A stretch of 64,000 nt of DNA from JAGOEF01 sp964511665. GTDB taxonomy: Bacteria; Bacteroidota; Bacteroidia; Bacteroidales; ML635J-15. This document shows positions 25,490 through 36,000 of this stretch, piece by piece. Every line of letters starts with the position of its first letter. Position 1 is the stretch's first letter. The notes beneath the pieces were generated by a model, which was not told the origin of the DNA, searched no databases, and worked only from the letters and a program-made list of their open reading frames with translations. The translations under genes were made by a program, and so were the position numbers. The stretch covers positions 8,319 through 72,318 of the forward strand of contig CAZEHA010000012.1 of NCBI GenBank assembly GCA_964511665.1, written 5' to 3'.

Positions 25490-25525
25490 AAAAACCCCGT
25501 TGGCCGATTGGCTTGCGGGGTTTTT
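25490..25525 (+). terminator. Rho-independent terminator
   Basis: AAAAACCCCG and CGGGGTTTTT form a ten-base stem around a 16-base loop and end in a T-run. It lies 21 bases after the stop of the Ig-like cargo gene and closes the 21013-25469 operon. Confidence 0.88.
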
Positions 25526-25693
25526 GTTGATTGTGTCGGTATCAAAAAACTTTTTTCGTGCCATACCATTGAACTTTACAAACGTATTCCCACGCATTAA
25601 AATTCATAAAAAACATTTGTGCCGGTAAACTACAAATTCCCATTTGAAAACAAAAATTTGTATCTTTACAATCAATTAATACAAAATGGTTTT

Positions 25694-26668
25694 ATGAAGC
25701 ATTATCTTATTCTTATTCTCCTGTTTTCAACAGCTCTCATCTCCTGCGGAAGTCAGGTTTCGCAACGCGAACTCAATAAGCAAGAGATTAGTGCTGCTGC
25801 GGTAATCAAACTTATCAATTCGGGTAAACCCGTGGTGCTTACCGACAAAATCATCACCGGAGACATAGACTTTACCCAACTTAAAAACAGTGTCCGCGAA
25901 AACCAATCCACCACTCGCGCCTATGTTGATGTACCATTGAGTTTTGTGCGATGCACTTTTAACGGAAAAATCATCAGCTCGGGTGCAGGCAACGAGAACA
26001 GCTTCATAAGAACCCGTTTTAACCGTAGCGTGGTGTTCGACTCCTGCATTTTTAGTGAAGAAGTGAGTTTTCGCGAATCGGAAATATATGGTCTCTGCGA
26101 CTTTACCAAAGCCGTGTTCTCGAAAAAAGCCGACTTTGCCGGCATGTACTTCGGGTGTAAAGATGTGTATTTTACCGAAGCATCATTCAATGCCGAGGCG
26201 TACTTCAACGATTGTCGGTTTCAGGGAAATGTAATGTTTTTTAAGGCTTTCTTTAAAGACAATGCATTCTTTCAGAATGTTTCCTTTTCGGGAAATGTCA
26301 ATGCTGCTTCAGCAGTTTTCAACGGATATACCGATTTTTCGAATACCGTGATTGGCGGAGTGCTCAATATGAACTATGCAAAGTCGAATAAAAAACTACT
26401 TTTTAACCAGATGCGTTGTTTAGGCCGTGCCGATTTCATACAGATGCAGTTTTCGGGCAGCACCGAAATAAAAGAGTCGGTATTTATGGCAATGACCCGT
26501 TTCACCGAAGCCGTTTTCAACGGTAAAATACACATCAAAGATGTATTACTACTCAACAAAAACAGCAATTTCGAATCGATACAAAAAACTGCCGAAGGAG
26601 AGGTACTGCTCGAAAACCTGAGAATTATCAGCAGCGACGAAATTCTCGACTTCAATTATTCCAAATAA
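25694..26668 (+). CDS. Pentapeptide-repeat-like lipoprotein
   Basis: A 324-residue protein with a lipoprotein signal peptide (lipobox ISCGS, Cys near residue 18). From about residue 70 to 285 it has a five-residue periodicity with central Phe and Ala/Cys before it (CTFNG, CIFSE, AVFSK, ASFNA, CRFQG, AFFKD, AVFNG), the signature of pentapeptide repeats forming a right-handed quadrilateral beta-helix. Function of the family varies (structural, topoisomerase protection). Being a lipoprotein it is in the envelope, so a scaffold role is more likely. The ATG at 25694 is chosen because upstream codons lack signal character. TATCTTTA at 25661-25668 is a possible -7 element without a good -33. Confidence 0.8.
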   Translation: MKHYLILILLFSTALISCGSQVSQRELNKQEISAAAVIKLINSGKPVVLTDKIITGDIDFTQLKNSVRENQSTTRAYVDVPLSFVRCTFNGKIISSGAGNENSFIRTRFNRSVVFDSCIFSEEVSFRESEIYGLCDFTKAVFSKKADFAGMYFGCKDVYFTEASFNAEAYFNDCRFQGNVMFFKAFFKDNAFFQNVSFSGNVNAASAVFNGYTDFSNTVIGGVLNMNYAKSNKKLLFNQMRCLGRADFIQMQFSGSTEIKESVFMAMTRFTEAVFNGKIHIKDVLLLNKNSNFESIQKTAEGEVLLENLRIISSDEILDFNYSK

Positions 26669-26715
26669 TAGAAACAATAATTATCAATAATCGTAACAAT
26701 AACAATTAAATTAAA

Positions 26716-28383
26716 ATGCTCATGAAAAAGAGAAGTATTATTTCAATCTTGGCTATGTCAGTCATACTTTCAGGTTTCATTGCGGTCTTTAACTCCTGCA
26801 CCGATCCCGAAAACAACCCATGGCTCGATGCCCTTGGATGGTTGATGGAGAATGAAGATCCGTCGAGTATCCCCGATGATATTAATCTGGCTACGGCCTA
26901 TGGCGACGATGTGTTGCCTTCGAGTGTTGATTTGGGGCAGTATTTTCCGCCTATCGGCAATCAGGGGCAATATGGCACCTGTGTGGCCTGGGCTTGCGGC
27001 TACAATTTGCGCAGTTTCATAAATGCACGTGTAAATGGTCTTACCACAACCGACATGAGCAATCAGGCCAATGTGTTTAGTCCCAAAGACTTGTTTTGGG
27101 CTATCCCCAACAATCAGAAAGGTGTTAATTGTAACGGAACTCAATTTCAGGCAGCACTCGATGTGATGGTGTCGCGTGGCATTGCACGCATGAACACAGT
27201 GCCGTATTCATCGTTGGGCGATTGTTCTTCGTCGCCGTCTTCAGGATGGACAGATGAAGCTGCTAATTACAAAATTCTGAACTATCGCGAAGTAAGCATG
27301 ACCGTTGATAACATCAAACGCTATCTCTATCAAGGCAAGGCTGTGGTTTTCGGAGCCAAATTGGGCGATGAATTTATGAATGCCAGCGGCGATATGGTAT
27401 TGGTAAGCCAAACCTATGGCTATTCGGGACAGCACTCGTATCATGCCATGATTTTGTCGGGATACGACGACAACAAAGGCCCCAATGGAGCCTTTAAAGT
27501 TGTGAACACCTGGGGCGAAGCCTGGGGTGACAACGGAATTATCTGGGTGGACTACAACTACTTTGTGCAGCAGAACTACTTTGCCTTTGCTGCATTTATT
27601 GCCAATCCCATCGAAGCAGAACCTGATTTGAACAATCCAAGCTCGGGCTACGACCTACAGGCCTGGGAGCTTTTTGATGATGCTCTCGATGCACAATATC
27701 CACGTTGGCGTACTGCCTACTACAATGTGTATAACACCGGCGAAAATACATTGTATGCTGCCGACGATTGGAACATTATGTATTTGTATTACAATGCCTA
27801 CGATGCCAACGATTTCGGAATAGTGCTTTACGATATGTACACCGACGATTATGGTGCTTACGGTTACTACGAACGTCCCGACCCTATTCCTTCAGACATT
27901 CCTGCAGCCGACCATTGGGCAACTTATATTGATATTCCGGGGCAGCGCTCAGTTGCCAACGAAGTGGCTGTGCAACTGTTTCAAACAACCGCAGAACGCT
28001 TTTCGTGGGAGTATGAAATGCCAAATATAACAGGTTACTATTATCTGGTTCTTATTGCCGACGGTTTCGACCGCTACAACGAGTTCAACGAGGATAACAA
28101 TTATTTCTTTCTGGCTTACGATAATGGCGACCCACTGTACATTGTGAATGGTGTGGTACAGAATCCTCCGGCAGCAAAGAAAATTGGCAAACCGGGAAAA
28201 TTTCCCGTTAAGGGCGAGAGTTCTGCTTTTCAATCGGTGCGAATTGGCGAAAATGTAAATGCCTATTCCACTAACGAAATTATGGCTATGATTAAGGACC
28301 GACGTAATTCAGGTGCTCTGGCAGCCAAAGTGGTCGATTATAAAAACACACGCAAAAACAGCGTTCGCAAGGTGCTGAAATAG
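26716..28383 (+). CDS. Papain-family (C1A) cysteine peptidase lipoprotein
   Basis: A 555-residue lipoprotein (lipobox FNSCTD). The C1 catalytic domain covers about residues 70-300: GNQGQYGTCVAW with Gln and the nucleophilic Cys (residue 89), SYHAMILSGYDD with the His, and VVNTWGEAWGDNG with the Asn. The remaining ~250 residues form an acidic, Tyr/Asp-rich C-terminal region resembling the CARDB/Fn3-like tails of secreted proteins. No T9SS sorting domain is seen, so lipidation is its anchor. ATGs at 26716 and 26722 are both possible. It probably digests proteins at the cell envelope. Confidence 0.88.
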   Translation: MLMKKRSIISILAMSVILSGFIAVFNSCTDPENNPWLDALGWLMENEDPSSIPDDINLATAYGDDVLPSSVDLGQYFPPIGNQGQYGTCVAWACGYNLRSFINARVNGLTTTDMSNQANVFSPKDLFWAIPNNQKGVNCNGTQFQAALDVMVSRGIARMNTVPYSSLGDCSSSPSSGWTDEAANYKILNYREVSMTVDNIKRYLYQGKAVVFGAKLGDEFMNASGDMVLVSQTYGYSGQHSYHAMILSGYDDNKGPNGAFKVVNTWGEAWGDNGIIWVDYNYFVQQNYFAFAAFIANPIEAEPDLNNPSSGYDLQAWELFDDALDAQYPRWRTAYYNVYNTGENTLYAADDWNIMYLYYNAYDANDFGIVLYDMYTDDYGAYGYYERPDPIPSDIPAADHWATYIDIPGQRSVANEVAVQLFQTTAERFSWEYEMPNITGYYYLVLIADGFDRYNEFNEDNNYFFLAYDNGDPLYIVNGVVQNPPAAKKIGKPGKFPVKGESSAFQSVRIGENVNAYSTNEIMAMIKDRRNSGALAAKVVDYKNTRKNSVRKVLK

Positions 28384-28391
28384 AGTTTTTA

Positions 28392-28423
28392 TTTGGTGCT
28401 TAGGTGCATTTGGCTACATTTTG
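28392..28423 (+). promoter_or_regulatory. Possible promoter for CotH gene
   Basis: TTTG at 28392-28395 and TACATTTTG at 28415-28423 with 19 bases between. The -7 element has one T more than the consensus. Transcription would begin near 28430, leaving a very short leader to the ATG at 28440; the ATG at 28455 may be the real start. Confidence 0.4.
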
Positions 28424-28439
28424 TTTTCGGGTATTCTAA

Positions 28440-31163
28440 ATGAAATATAAGCCGATGAAAATTACAATAACGTGCATATTACTGTCTTTGGCAGCAATAG
28501 TTCTGTCGCGAGGAGTTCAAGCTCAGTGGTTTTACGATACTGCAAGCATACAGCAAATCAGAATCTATTTCGATTATCCCGACTGGGATTATATGCTCGA
28601 TACTGCCAAAGCAGGAGATGAGGGCTACATTATGGCTCGCGAAGTGTTTGTTAACGGCCAAGAATTCGATTCAGTAGGAGTGAAGTATAAGGGCAATAGC
28701 AGTTACAATCAGAATAATGCGAAAAATCCCATGCATATTGAGCTTGACACATACAAAAGTCAACATTATCAGGGATATAAAGACATCAAACTAAGCAATG
28801 GATTTAAAGATCCTTCATTTTTACGAGAAGTGCTTTCGTATGGACTTGCCAATAAATATATGAAAGCCCCTTTGTCGAATTATGCAAAACTATATATTAA
28901 CGACGAATACATCGGACTGTTTTCGAATTCCGAATCAATTACCAAAACTTTTGTAGATGGACGGTTCGGGTCAAAGAATGGTGCATTTTTTAAGTGCAAC
29001 CCTGTGTATTCCTCCGGCCCGGGAAACAAACCCAATCTTAAGTATAAGGGTGCCGACAGCACATTGTATTATCAATCGTACGAAATAAAATCAGACTACG
29101 GTTGGCAATCGCTGATTGACTTGTGCTATACTCTCGAAAACAACATAGGCAACGTCGAAAGCCTTCTTAACGTGAACGAAACCCTGTGGATGCTGGCATT
29201 CGACAATATTTTGGTAAATCTCGATTCTTATATTGGCGCAATATCTCAAAATTATTATCTCTATCAGGACGAATACGGTATATTTCATCCTGTGCTTTGG
29301 GATTTGAACGAGAGCTTTGGTTCTTTCAACAACACCGGAAGTGGTCCTCCGCTTACCAATACGCTGCAAATGCAACAGATGAACCACCTTTTACATCTGA
29401 ACGATACCGATTGGCCGCTTATGAGGAATTTGCTGTCGATGCCGAAGTACAAACGCATGTATTTGGCACACTACAAAACCATGCTCGACGAAATCTTGAC
29501 ATCGGGTGAGTATTATACCATGGCTTCTTATTTTCACCAATTGATTGATGCCGAAGTGAATGGTGACCCCAATAAGTTGTATTCGTATCAAAATTTTCTT
29601 ACCAATATCACCAACGATGTCAGCACAGGGATGGGAGTGATTCCGGGTATTGCAAAGTTGTGTAATGGCCGACGCGATTATGTAAATGGTCTTTCCGATT
29701 TTACTGCAGTGGAACCTGTTATCGATAATGTAACTGTTTCGGAAACTGAACCTGACTTGTTCGAAAGTGTGTACATAACTGTTGACGTTGCTAATGCGAA
29801 TGAGGTGTGGTTGTTTTTTCGTGATGCCGGATTCGCTCCGTTTCAGCAAATACAAATGTTCGACGACGGCAATCATGATGATGGCGCAGTCGATGATGGG
29901 GTATATGGAGTCTCCATTGATTTGAATGCAATAGTAACTGAGTATTATGTTTATGCCGAGAACAGTACTATAGGTCGCTTTTTGCCACGCAGGGCACAGA
30001 AAGAAGTATTTCAGATTATTGCAAATGTGACGGAACCAATTGATGTGACGATAATTATTAACGAATTCATGGCTTCAAATACGAATAGTGCTTCCGACAC
30101 CAATGGCGATTTCGACGATTGGATAGAATTGTATAACTATGGTGATGAGCCTGTTGATATGAGTTTGATGTTTTTAAGCGATTCGTACAACATGCTTCAA
30201 AAATGGCAGTTTAGTGATGCTACAATTATTCAGCCACATTCATTTCTTATTGTATGGGCCGACAACGAGGTAGATCAAGGGGACTTGCACGCTTCGTTCA
30301 GTTTATCGGCTGACGGCGAAGCCGTGGTTTTGTCATACTACAGCGGATATATTATTGACAGCGTAAGTTTTGGTGGTCAAATCAGCAATATTTCAATGCA
30401 ACGATGCCCCGACAATCAGGATGTTTTTTTTATGGCGCTGCCAACTTTTAACACGGCAAATACCTGCGTTAGCGAAATTGATGAACAGTCATTGAAAATT
30501 AATGAGTTTATGGCCGCCAATGCGTCTACAACCAGCGATAGTTTCGGCGAGTTCGACGATTGGATAGAACTGTATAATACTTCATCTCAAAGCGTCGATT
30601 TGGGAGAATTGTATTTGTCCGACTCTTATACCAATCCACTGAAATATCAATTTCAGTCGGGCACCGAATTACAGTCGGGGCAATATCTGATAGTATGGGC
30701 CGACGGCGAACCAGAGCAAGGGAGTTTGCACGCCTCGTTTAAATTGTCGGCTTCGGGCGAGCAACTTATTCTGAGTCATGCCTCCGGCTTAGTGATCGAT
30801 TATCACAGTTTCGGCGAACAAGCTACCGATGTTTCTATGTTTCGCTGCCCCAACGGAAGCGGAGTTTTCGAGCAAGGAAGTCCCAGTTTTTCGGCCGCTA
30901 ATAATTGTGGAAATGCCGTTTCGGGTATTGAGGCAGGCCAAGATATACAGGTGTTCCCTAATCCCGGAAACGGTAATATTACAGTGAAACATCCCGAATA
31001 CATCAACACAATTACTGTTTTCGATTTGGCAGGGCGGCTTGTCGAACGTTTGCAAACCCACAATACAACTACTACTCACGTGAATATTGATGTCAAGGGA
31101 GTGTATATGTTCGTAATACAATCTGATGACCGGAACTACACCACTCGCATTATTGTTTGGTAG
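28440..31163 (+). CDS. T9SS-exported CotH-kinase protein with two lamin-tail domains
   Basis: A 907-residue secreted protein. A signal peptide (to about residue 28, VQAQW) precedes a CotH protein-kinase-like domain (about 35-410) with VGVKYKGNSSYNQ, DIKLSNGFKDPSFLRE, YIGLFSNSE and WDLNESFGSF (metal-binding region). A short domain of the reprolysin-associated/Fn3 type follows (about 425-525), then two lamin-tail domains (about 535-680 and 686-830) that share INEFMAxN, FDDWIELYN and LIVWADxE, so they are tandem duplicates. A type A sorting domain ends it (FPNPGNGNITV). CotH kinases phosphorylate extracellular proteins in Bacillus spores; a surface kinase role here is inferred. Confidence 0.86.
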   Translation: MKYKPMKITITCILLSLAAIVLSRGVQAQWFYDTASIQQIRIYFDYPDWDYMLDTAKAGDEGYIMAREVFVNGQEFDSVGVKYKGNSSYNQNNAKNPMHIELDTYKSQHYQGYKDIKLSNGFKDPSFLREVLSYGLANKYMKAPLSNYAKLYINDEYIGLFSNSESITKTFVDGRFGSKNGAFFKCNPVYSSGPGNKPNLKYKGADSTLYYQSYEIKSDYGWQSLIDLCYTLENNIGNVESLLNVNETLWMLAFDNILVNLDSYIGAISQNYYLYQDEYGIFHPVLWDLNESFGSFNNTGSGPPLTNTLQMQQMNHLLHLNDTDWPLMRNLLSMPKYKRMYLAHYKTMLDEILTSGEYYTMASYFHQLIDAEVNGDPNKLYSYQNFLTNITNDVSTGMGVIPGIAKLCNGRRDYVNGLSDFTAVEPVIDNVTVSETEPDLFESVYITVDVANANEVWLFFRDAGFAPFQQIQMFDDGNHDDGAVDDGVYGVSIDLNAIVTEYYVYAENSTIGRFLPRRAQKEVFQIIANVTEPIDVTIIINEFMASNTNSASDTNGDFDDWIELYNYGDEPVDMSLMFLSDSYNMLQKWQFSDATIIQPHSFLIVWADNEVDQGDLHASFSLSADGEAVVLSYYSGYIIDSVSFGGQISNISMQRCPDNQDVFFMALPTFNTANTCVSEIDEQSLKINEFMAANASTTSDSFGEFDDWIELYNTSSQSVDLGELYLSDSYTNPLKYQFQSGTELQSGQYLIVWADGEPEQGSLHASFKLSASGEQLILSHASGLVIDYHSFGEQATDVSMFRCPNGSGVFEQGSPSFSAANNCGNAVSGIEAGQDIQVFPNPGNGNITVKHPEYINTITVFDLAGRLVERLQTHNTTTTHVNIDVKGVYMFVIQSDDRNYTTRIIVW

Positions 31164-31198
31164 CATACACCGATGCAAGATATCTCTTACGCTGATTA

Positions 31199-31229
31199 AT
31201 TGCGCATGAATCATTTTTAACTACATTTG
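31199..31229 (+). promoter_or_regulatory. Bacteroidota promoter, probably for prfC
   Basis: ATTG at 31199-31202 and TACATTTG at 31222-31229 with a 19-base spacer match the consensus. It would give a leader of roughly 165 bases before the prfC ATG at 31403. No other gene follows it in between. Confidence 0.65.
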
Positions 31230-31402
31230 TGCGCTGAAATGAAAACCAACATATCTAAATATTGTGGTACTACTCCACCTTGATTGTGCCAATTTGTTTG
31301 GTTCTTAGTTTTTAGTCAATTTACTGACTACACATTCCCAAATAAATTTCATAAAGCACTTTTGCGATAAGCTGATTGTTAAACACTTCGAAAACATTAC
31401 GA

Positions 31403-32983
31403 ATGCAACTAAAAGACGAAATAAACCTAAGAAGAACTTTTGCCATAATATCGCATCCCGATGCCGGTAAAACAACCTTAACCGAAAAACTCCTTCTTAT
31501 TGGAGGAGCTATTCAGGTTGCGGGCGCAGTAAAAAGTAATAAAATCAGAAAGACTGCCACCAGCGATTTTCTTGAAATTGAGAAGCAACGTGGTATTTCG
31601 GTAGCAACTTCAGTAATGTCAATCGATTATAAAGGCTTCAAAATAAACATACTCGATACTCCGGGTCACAAGGATTTTGCCGAAGATACCTATCGCACTC
31701 TTACTGCCGTGGATAGTGTGATACTTGTAATCGACAGTGTGAAGGGCGTTGAAGAACAAACTAGGAAGTTGATGGAAGTGTGTAGGATGAGAGATACTCC
31801 GGTGATGATTTTTATCAACAAAATGGACAGAGAAGGCAAATATTCTTTCGATTTGTTGGAAGAGTTAGAAAACGAGTTAAAAATTGCGGTTTGCCCCATG
31901 ACTTGGCCGGTTGGCAACGGATCGCAGTTTAAAGGTGTTTGCAAGCTCACTACAAAAAGTTTTCAGCTGTTTTCGCCTCAAAAAGCAAATGTACCAGAAA
32001 TATTACTCAATACATCCGATATTAATAATTGTGAGGTGCAATCACATTTTGGAGAAACAAATCTAGAAAAACTGGTTGAGGAATTAGAACTTGTCGACGA
32101 TATATATGAGCCCTTCGACCAAAGTTTGTACAGGGACGGGTACATAGCTCCTGTTTTTTTTGGCAGTGCGCTCAATAATTTTGGCATCCCCGAATTGTTC
32201 GAAACCTTTTTACAAATTGCTCCTTGTCCTTCGGCTACAACAGCGGTTCAAAGAATTGTATTACCCGAAGAGGAAAAATTTAGCGGCTTTGTTTTTAAAA
32301 TACATGCAAACCTCGACCCCAACCATCGCAATAGGATGGCTTTTCTCAGGATATGTTCAGGGAAATTTGAGCGCAATAAGATGTATTATCATCCTCGGTT
32401 AAACAAAAAAATGCGTTTTTCAACGCCTGCCACATTTCTGGCAAGCAGCAAAAGCACCATCGATGAAGCTTTTCCGGGCGATGTGATTGGTTTATACGAC
32501 TCGGGAAACTTAAAAATAGGCGATACTCTAACCGAGGGCGAGGTACTACATTTTACCGGTATCCCCAGTTTCTCTCCCGAAATATTAAAAGAAGTCATCA
32601 ACCGAGATCCCCTCAAAACCAAACAACTCGACAAAGGGGTTATGCAACTTACCGACGAAGGTTTGGCACAGTTGTTTGTTCAACAGCCGGGTAACCGAAA
32701 AATTATTGGCACCGTTGGCGAGCTTCAATACGATGTTATTAAGTTCCGACTACAGCACGAATATGGTGCGAAATGCGATTTTATGTCGTTACGCTTTATT
32801 AAAGCCTGCTGGTTGCGTTGCGAGAATAAGAAAGATTTGCAAAACTTCATGAATTCTTGGTCGGGATCCATTGCATTTGATAAGTCGAATAACCCTGTTT
32901 TTTTAGCCGAAAGCGAATGGATGCTTAAAATTGCCGGAGAGGCCAATCCTGGCATACAATTTCACCGTAGTTCTGAGTTATAG
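31403..32983 (+). CDS. prfC: Peptide chain release factor 3
   Basis: A 526-residue translational GTPase, the normal length for RF3. G motifs are intact: HPDAGKTTL (P-loop), the switch region KQRGISV, DTPGHKDF and NKMDR. Domain II and the C-terminal RF3 domain (GDTLTEG, VGELQYDVIKFRL, LQHEYGAKC) follow. RF3 recycles RF1/RF2 from terminated ribosomes. The ATG at 31403 is preferred over an in-frame TTG at 31376, which would add nine poorly conserved residues. It is a lone housekeeping gene between two secretion-related blocks. Confidence 0.95.
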   Translation: MQLKDEINLRRTFAIISHPDAGKTTLTEKLLLIGGAIQVAGAVKSNKIRKTATSDFLEIEKQRGISVATSVMSIDYKGFKINILDTPGHKDFAEDTYRTLTAVDSVILVIDSVKGVEEQTRKLMEVCRMRDTPVMIFINKMDREGKYSFDLLEELENELKIAVCPMTWPVGNGSQFKGVCKLTTKSFQLFSPQKANVPEILLNTSDINNCEVQSHFGETNLEKLVEELELVDDIYEPFDQSLYRDGYIAPVFFGSALNNFGIPELFETFLQIAPCPSATTAVQRIVLPEEEKFSGFVFKIHANLDPNHRNRMAFLRICSGKFERNKMYYHPRLNKKMRFSTPATFLASSKSTIDEAFPGDVIGLYDSGNLKIGDTLTEGEVLHFTGIPSFSPEILKEVINRDPLKTKQLDKGVMQLTDEGLAQLFVQQPGNRKIIGTVGELQYDVIKFRLQHEYGAKCDFMSLRFIKACWLRCENKKDLQNFMNSWSGSIAFDKSNNPVFLAESEWMLKIAGEANPGIQFHRSSEL

Positions 32984-33050
32984 TAAAACCGCGAATTACT
33001 ATTTCTATAGAAGTACTTTTTTCAAAGATTCTGGTAGATAGCTTTGAGTG

Positions 33051-36000
33051 TTATTGTTTGGTTATTTTAATTGTGTGGTTTATATTATTCCCGATAATTT
33101 GTAAATAATACATACCATCATTGTACATGCTCAAATCGACGGCAGCCGATTGATAAAACTCTATTTGTTGTAGTATCTGACCTAACGTATTCCAAATAAT
33201 TAATTTTGTTTTCTCGTTGTTTTCGTAACACTCTACGAAAAGAAAATCTTGAACAGGATTGGGATATGCCATAAAGTCAATTGCTTGTGAACTAATTATT
33301 TTGGTTTGTGTAACGGTAATAATATTTGATTGTGTTGAGTTGCAATTGTTGATGCTTACAATGACATAATAGTCACCGTCTTCGGTTACAGTAAAAGATT
33401 GATTAGTAGCACCCGTAATTAAACCATTCTGATTATACCATTGATTCCCTTCAGAATAATTTGAGCTTAATACATTTCCAATTAGTGTTATTATTGGTGT
33501 TTCAGGAATCTGATTTACATTTATCAATACACTAGAGAACTCCCCTTCACCACAATTGTTTACACCCCTTACTTGTAATATCCCGGAATTGGCACCCAAG
33601 GATATGTTAAGGCTTATGCTGTTAGATGTGCTAAAGCCTGTGAAGCCTTGTGGCAATAACCATTCGTAGGATGTTGCTGCAGCAATAGGCGGTGTACTGT
33701 ATATTAAATTACTCTGGGCTTCACAAACAAATAAATTTCCCTCAATATTCTCTGCTGCGGCAGGATTGGGGTTAATTGTCGGTGTCATAAATGCTGAGCC
33801 TGAGCAGGCCCCATCAATAACTTCTACAGTAACATTGGGAGTGGTGGGTTGTGCTGAATTGTTAAACAGACTTATTTGCAGATTATCTTCATGACTATTT
33901 TGCATATCTCCATTCACAAACCAGTTGTATTCAACATTTCCGGAACCTCCCGTAACATGTGCATAAAAAACATAGGCTGTTCCCGAACACTGAGGACCGG
34001 TTGGAATACGGGTCATACTTACTGTGAATGGTTCATTCACAGTTACATCAATGTAATTAAATGCTGTGCATGCCTCGGTGCCAAAGTCCCAGCAAAAACC
34101 ACAATTGTTCATGTTTCTTACATGAAAACGATATGTGCCGGCATGTTCGGGCGTAAAAGTAAAACTGTTCAGTCCCTGATATGCATTCGAAAAAACATTC
34201 CAACTGTTACCACCGTTGTCGGAGCAAAAGTAGACTGCGATTCCCGTTCCTCCAGAACTGGTTATTTCAATGCTTTCGCCAAGGCATACTGCTGACTGTG
34301 ATGATGAGATTGTTGCATCAATAGGCGTTTCTTCGACATAGATTTCAAGTTGAGCTGTATCGCCAGTACCGCAGGTGTTTTGCCCGAGAACTTCGATTAC
34401 CCCACCAACAAAGTTTTCGTCGAAATTAACGGTAATACTGTTTGTATTACTGCTACCTGTTGCCCCTGTGGGTAATGTCCAAATATAATTGTTTGCAAAA
34501 CTAATTTCGGGTATTGAATAGCTAAGTTCGGTTTGGCCGGGGCAAATGCCGGAATTCCCGATAATTGCCTGAGCATCTGAAGGGTAGGCATAAACGGTGG
34601 GTGTCATGATTGCTGATGCGGTGCAAATGCCATCAGATACAACAACCGTAATATTATGGGTAATGGCCCAATCCTGAGTATTTGAAAGACCGGTAGTAAA
34701 AACATCGGTGGTTGAGCTCTGTTGCTCACCGTTTAAATACCATTGGTAGCTGTAAGAACCACTACCTCCGGCAGGATGAGCATAAAAATTGTATTGTGTT
34801 CCACTGCATTGTGGGCCTGTAGGTGTTCGTGACATGCTGACACTTAAAGCCGGTAGCACTTGTATCTCTACGGCCTGAAAAGCTGTACAAGCCTCAGTTC
34901 CATAATCCCAGCAGAACCCACAATGGTTGCGGTTTCGAACATGAACAAGGAAGCTGCCTTCGTGGTCGGGTGTAAAACTAAAATTTGATTCCCCTTCATG
35001 TGCCATCGAAAAAATATTCCACGATACACCTCCATTGTCGGAACAGAAATACACAGGGTCTCCCGTTCCTCCTTGAATCGAAATATTTACTGATTCTCCT
35101 AAGCAAATTTGTGTTTCAGAGGCCGAAATAGCTGCATCGACCGGAGTGGAAGAAGCCGGAATGGTAAAATTGAAGCATCCGGAACTGCCGCACTGGCTAC
35201 TGGCCATTACGGCATATTGTGTCAGGCTGCTTTCGGGTGTTATTGCCATACTGTTTCCGCTGCCTAGATAAATTCCTCCATTGTTGGTGTCGCAGTTGTA
35301 TTTGTACCAATGCCATTCTCCACCGGCCCCTGAATCTCCGCCTATTGGTGCAACAGTTACTGATTGCCCGGGGCAGGATGATTCAGGCGAAAGACTTACC
35401 GAAGTTGCTGCAGAGGGAGCCGACATGGTATACACGGCAGGTGCGCTCAGGTTTCCCGAATTGTCGTAGGCAACAAATGTCCAGATTGCATTTTCGCAAA
35501 TGTCGGGTCCATTTACTACATCATATACTGGCCCTCTAACATCGGCAATAAGGCTTCCGTTTCTATACACATAATACCCCATGACTCCGGTGTTGTCCCA
35601 TGGCTCTTCCCACGAAAAAGTGTAATTATTGCTGTTTGGGTTATCGCTGATAATTACCGGTGATGGTGTTTCGGGCGGAGTGATATCGTTTTTACCGATT
35701 ACGAAAACATGACTCTCTTTATAAATATTATCAGGGGTATTGATGCGGTAGGTTCTGCCTCCCATGTGCTGTACTCCATTGTCGGTGATTTTTCCGCTTG
35801 CCGAAACCCTGTATATTTGTTCAACAGGTATCCATTCGGGCACCGTTACTTCAATCCAGTAATCTTGATTGCTTATGCTGCTGTTCCACTTCAGCTGCAG
35901 CACATTATAAGAAAAATCAATGTTGTTGTTAACCACCACTACCACCATAGCATCCTCCCCAATCAATGCCCTCGATTTAACATTTGTTGTGCTGCGGGTA

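Noticed and set aside
33003..33012. TTCTATAGAA palindrome as terminator
   Set aside because: Only 10 bases, AT-rich and without a solid stem, although a short T-run follows; too weak to call.
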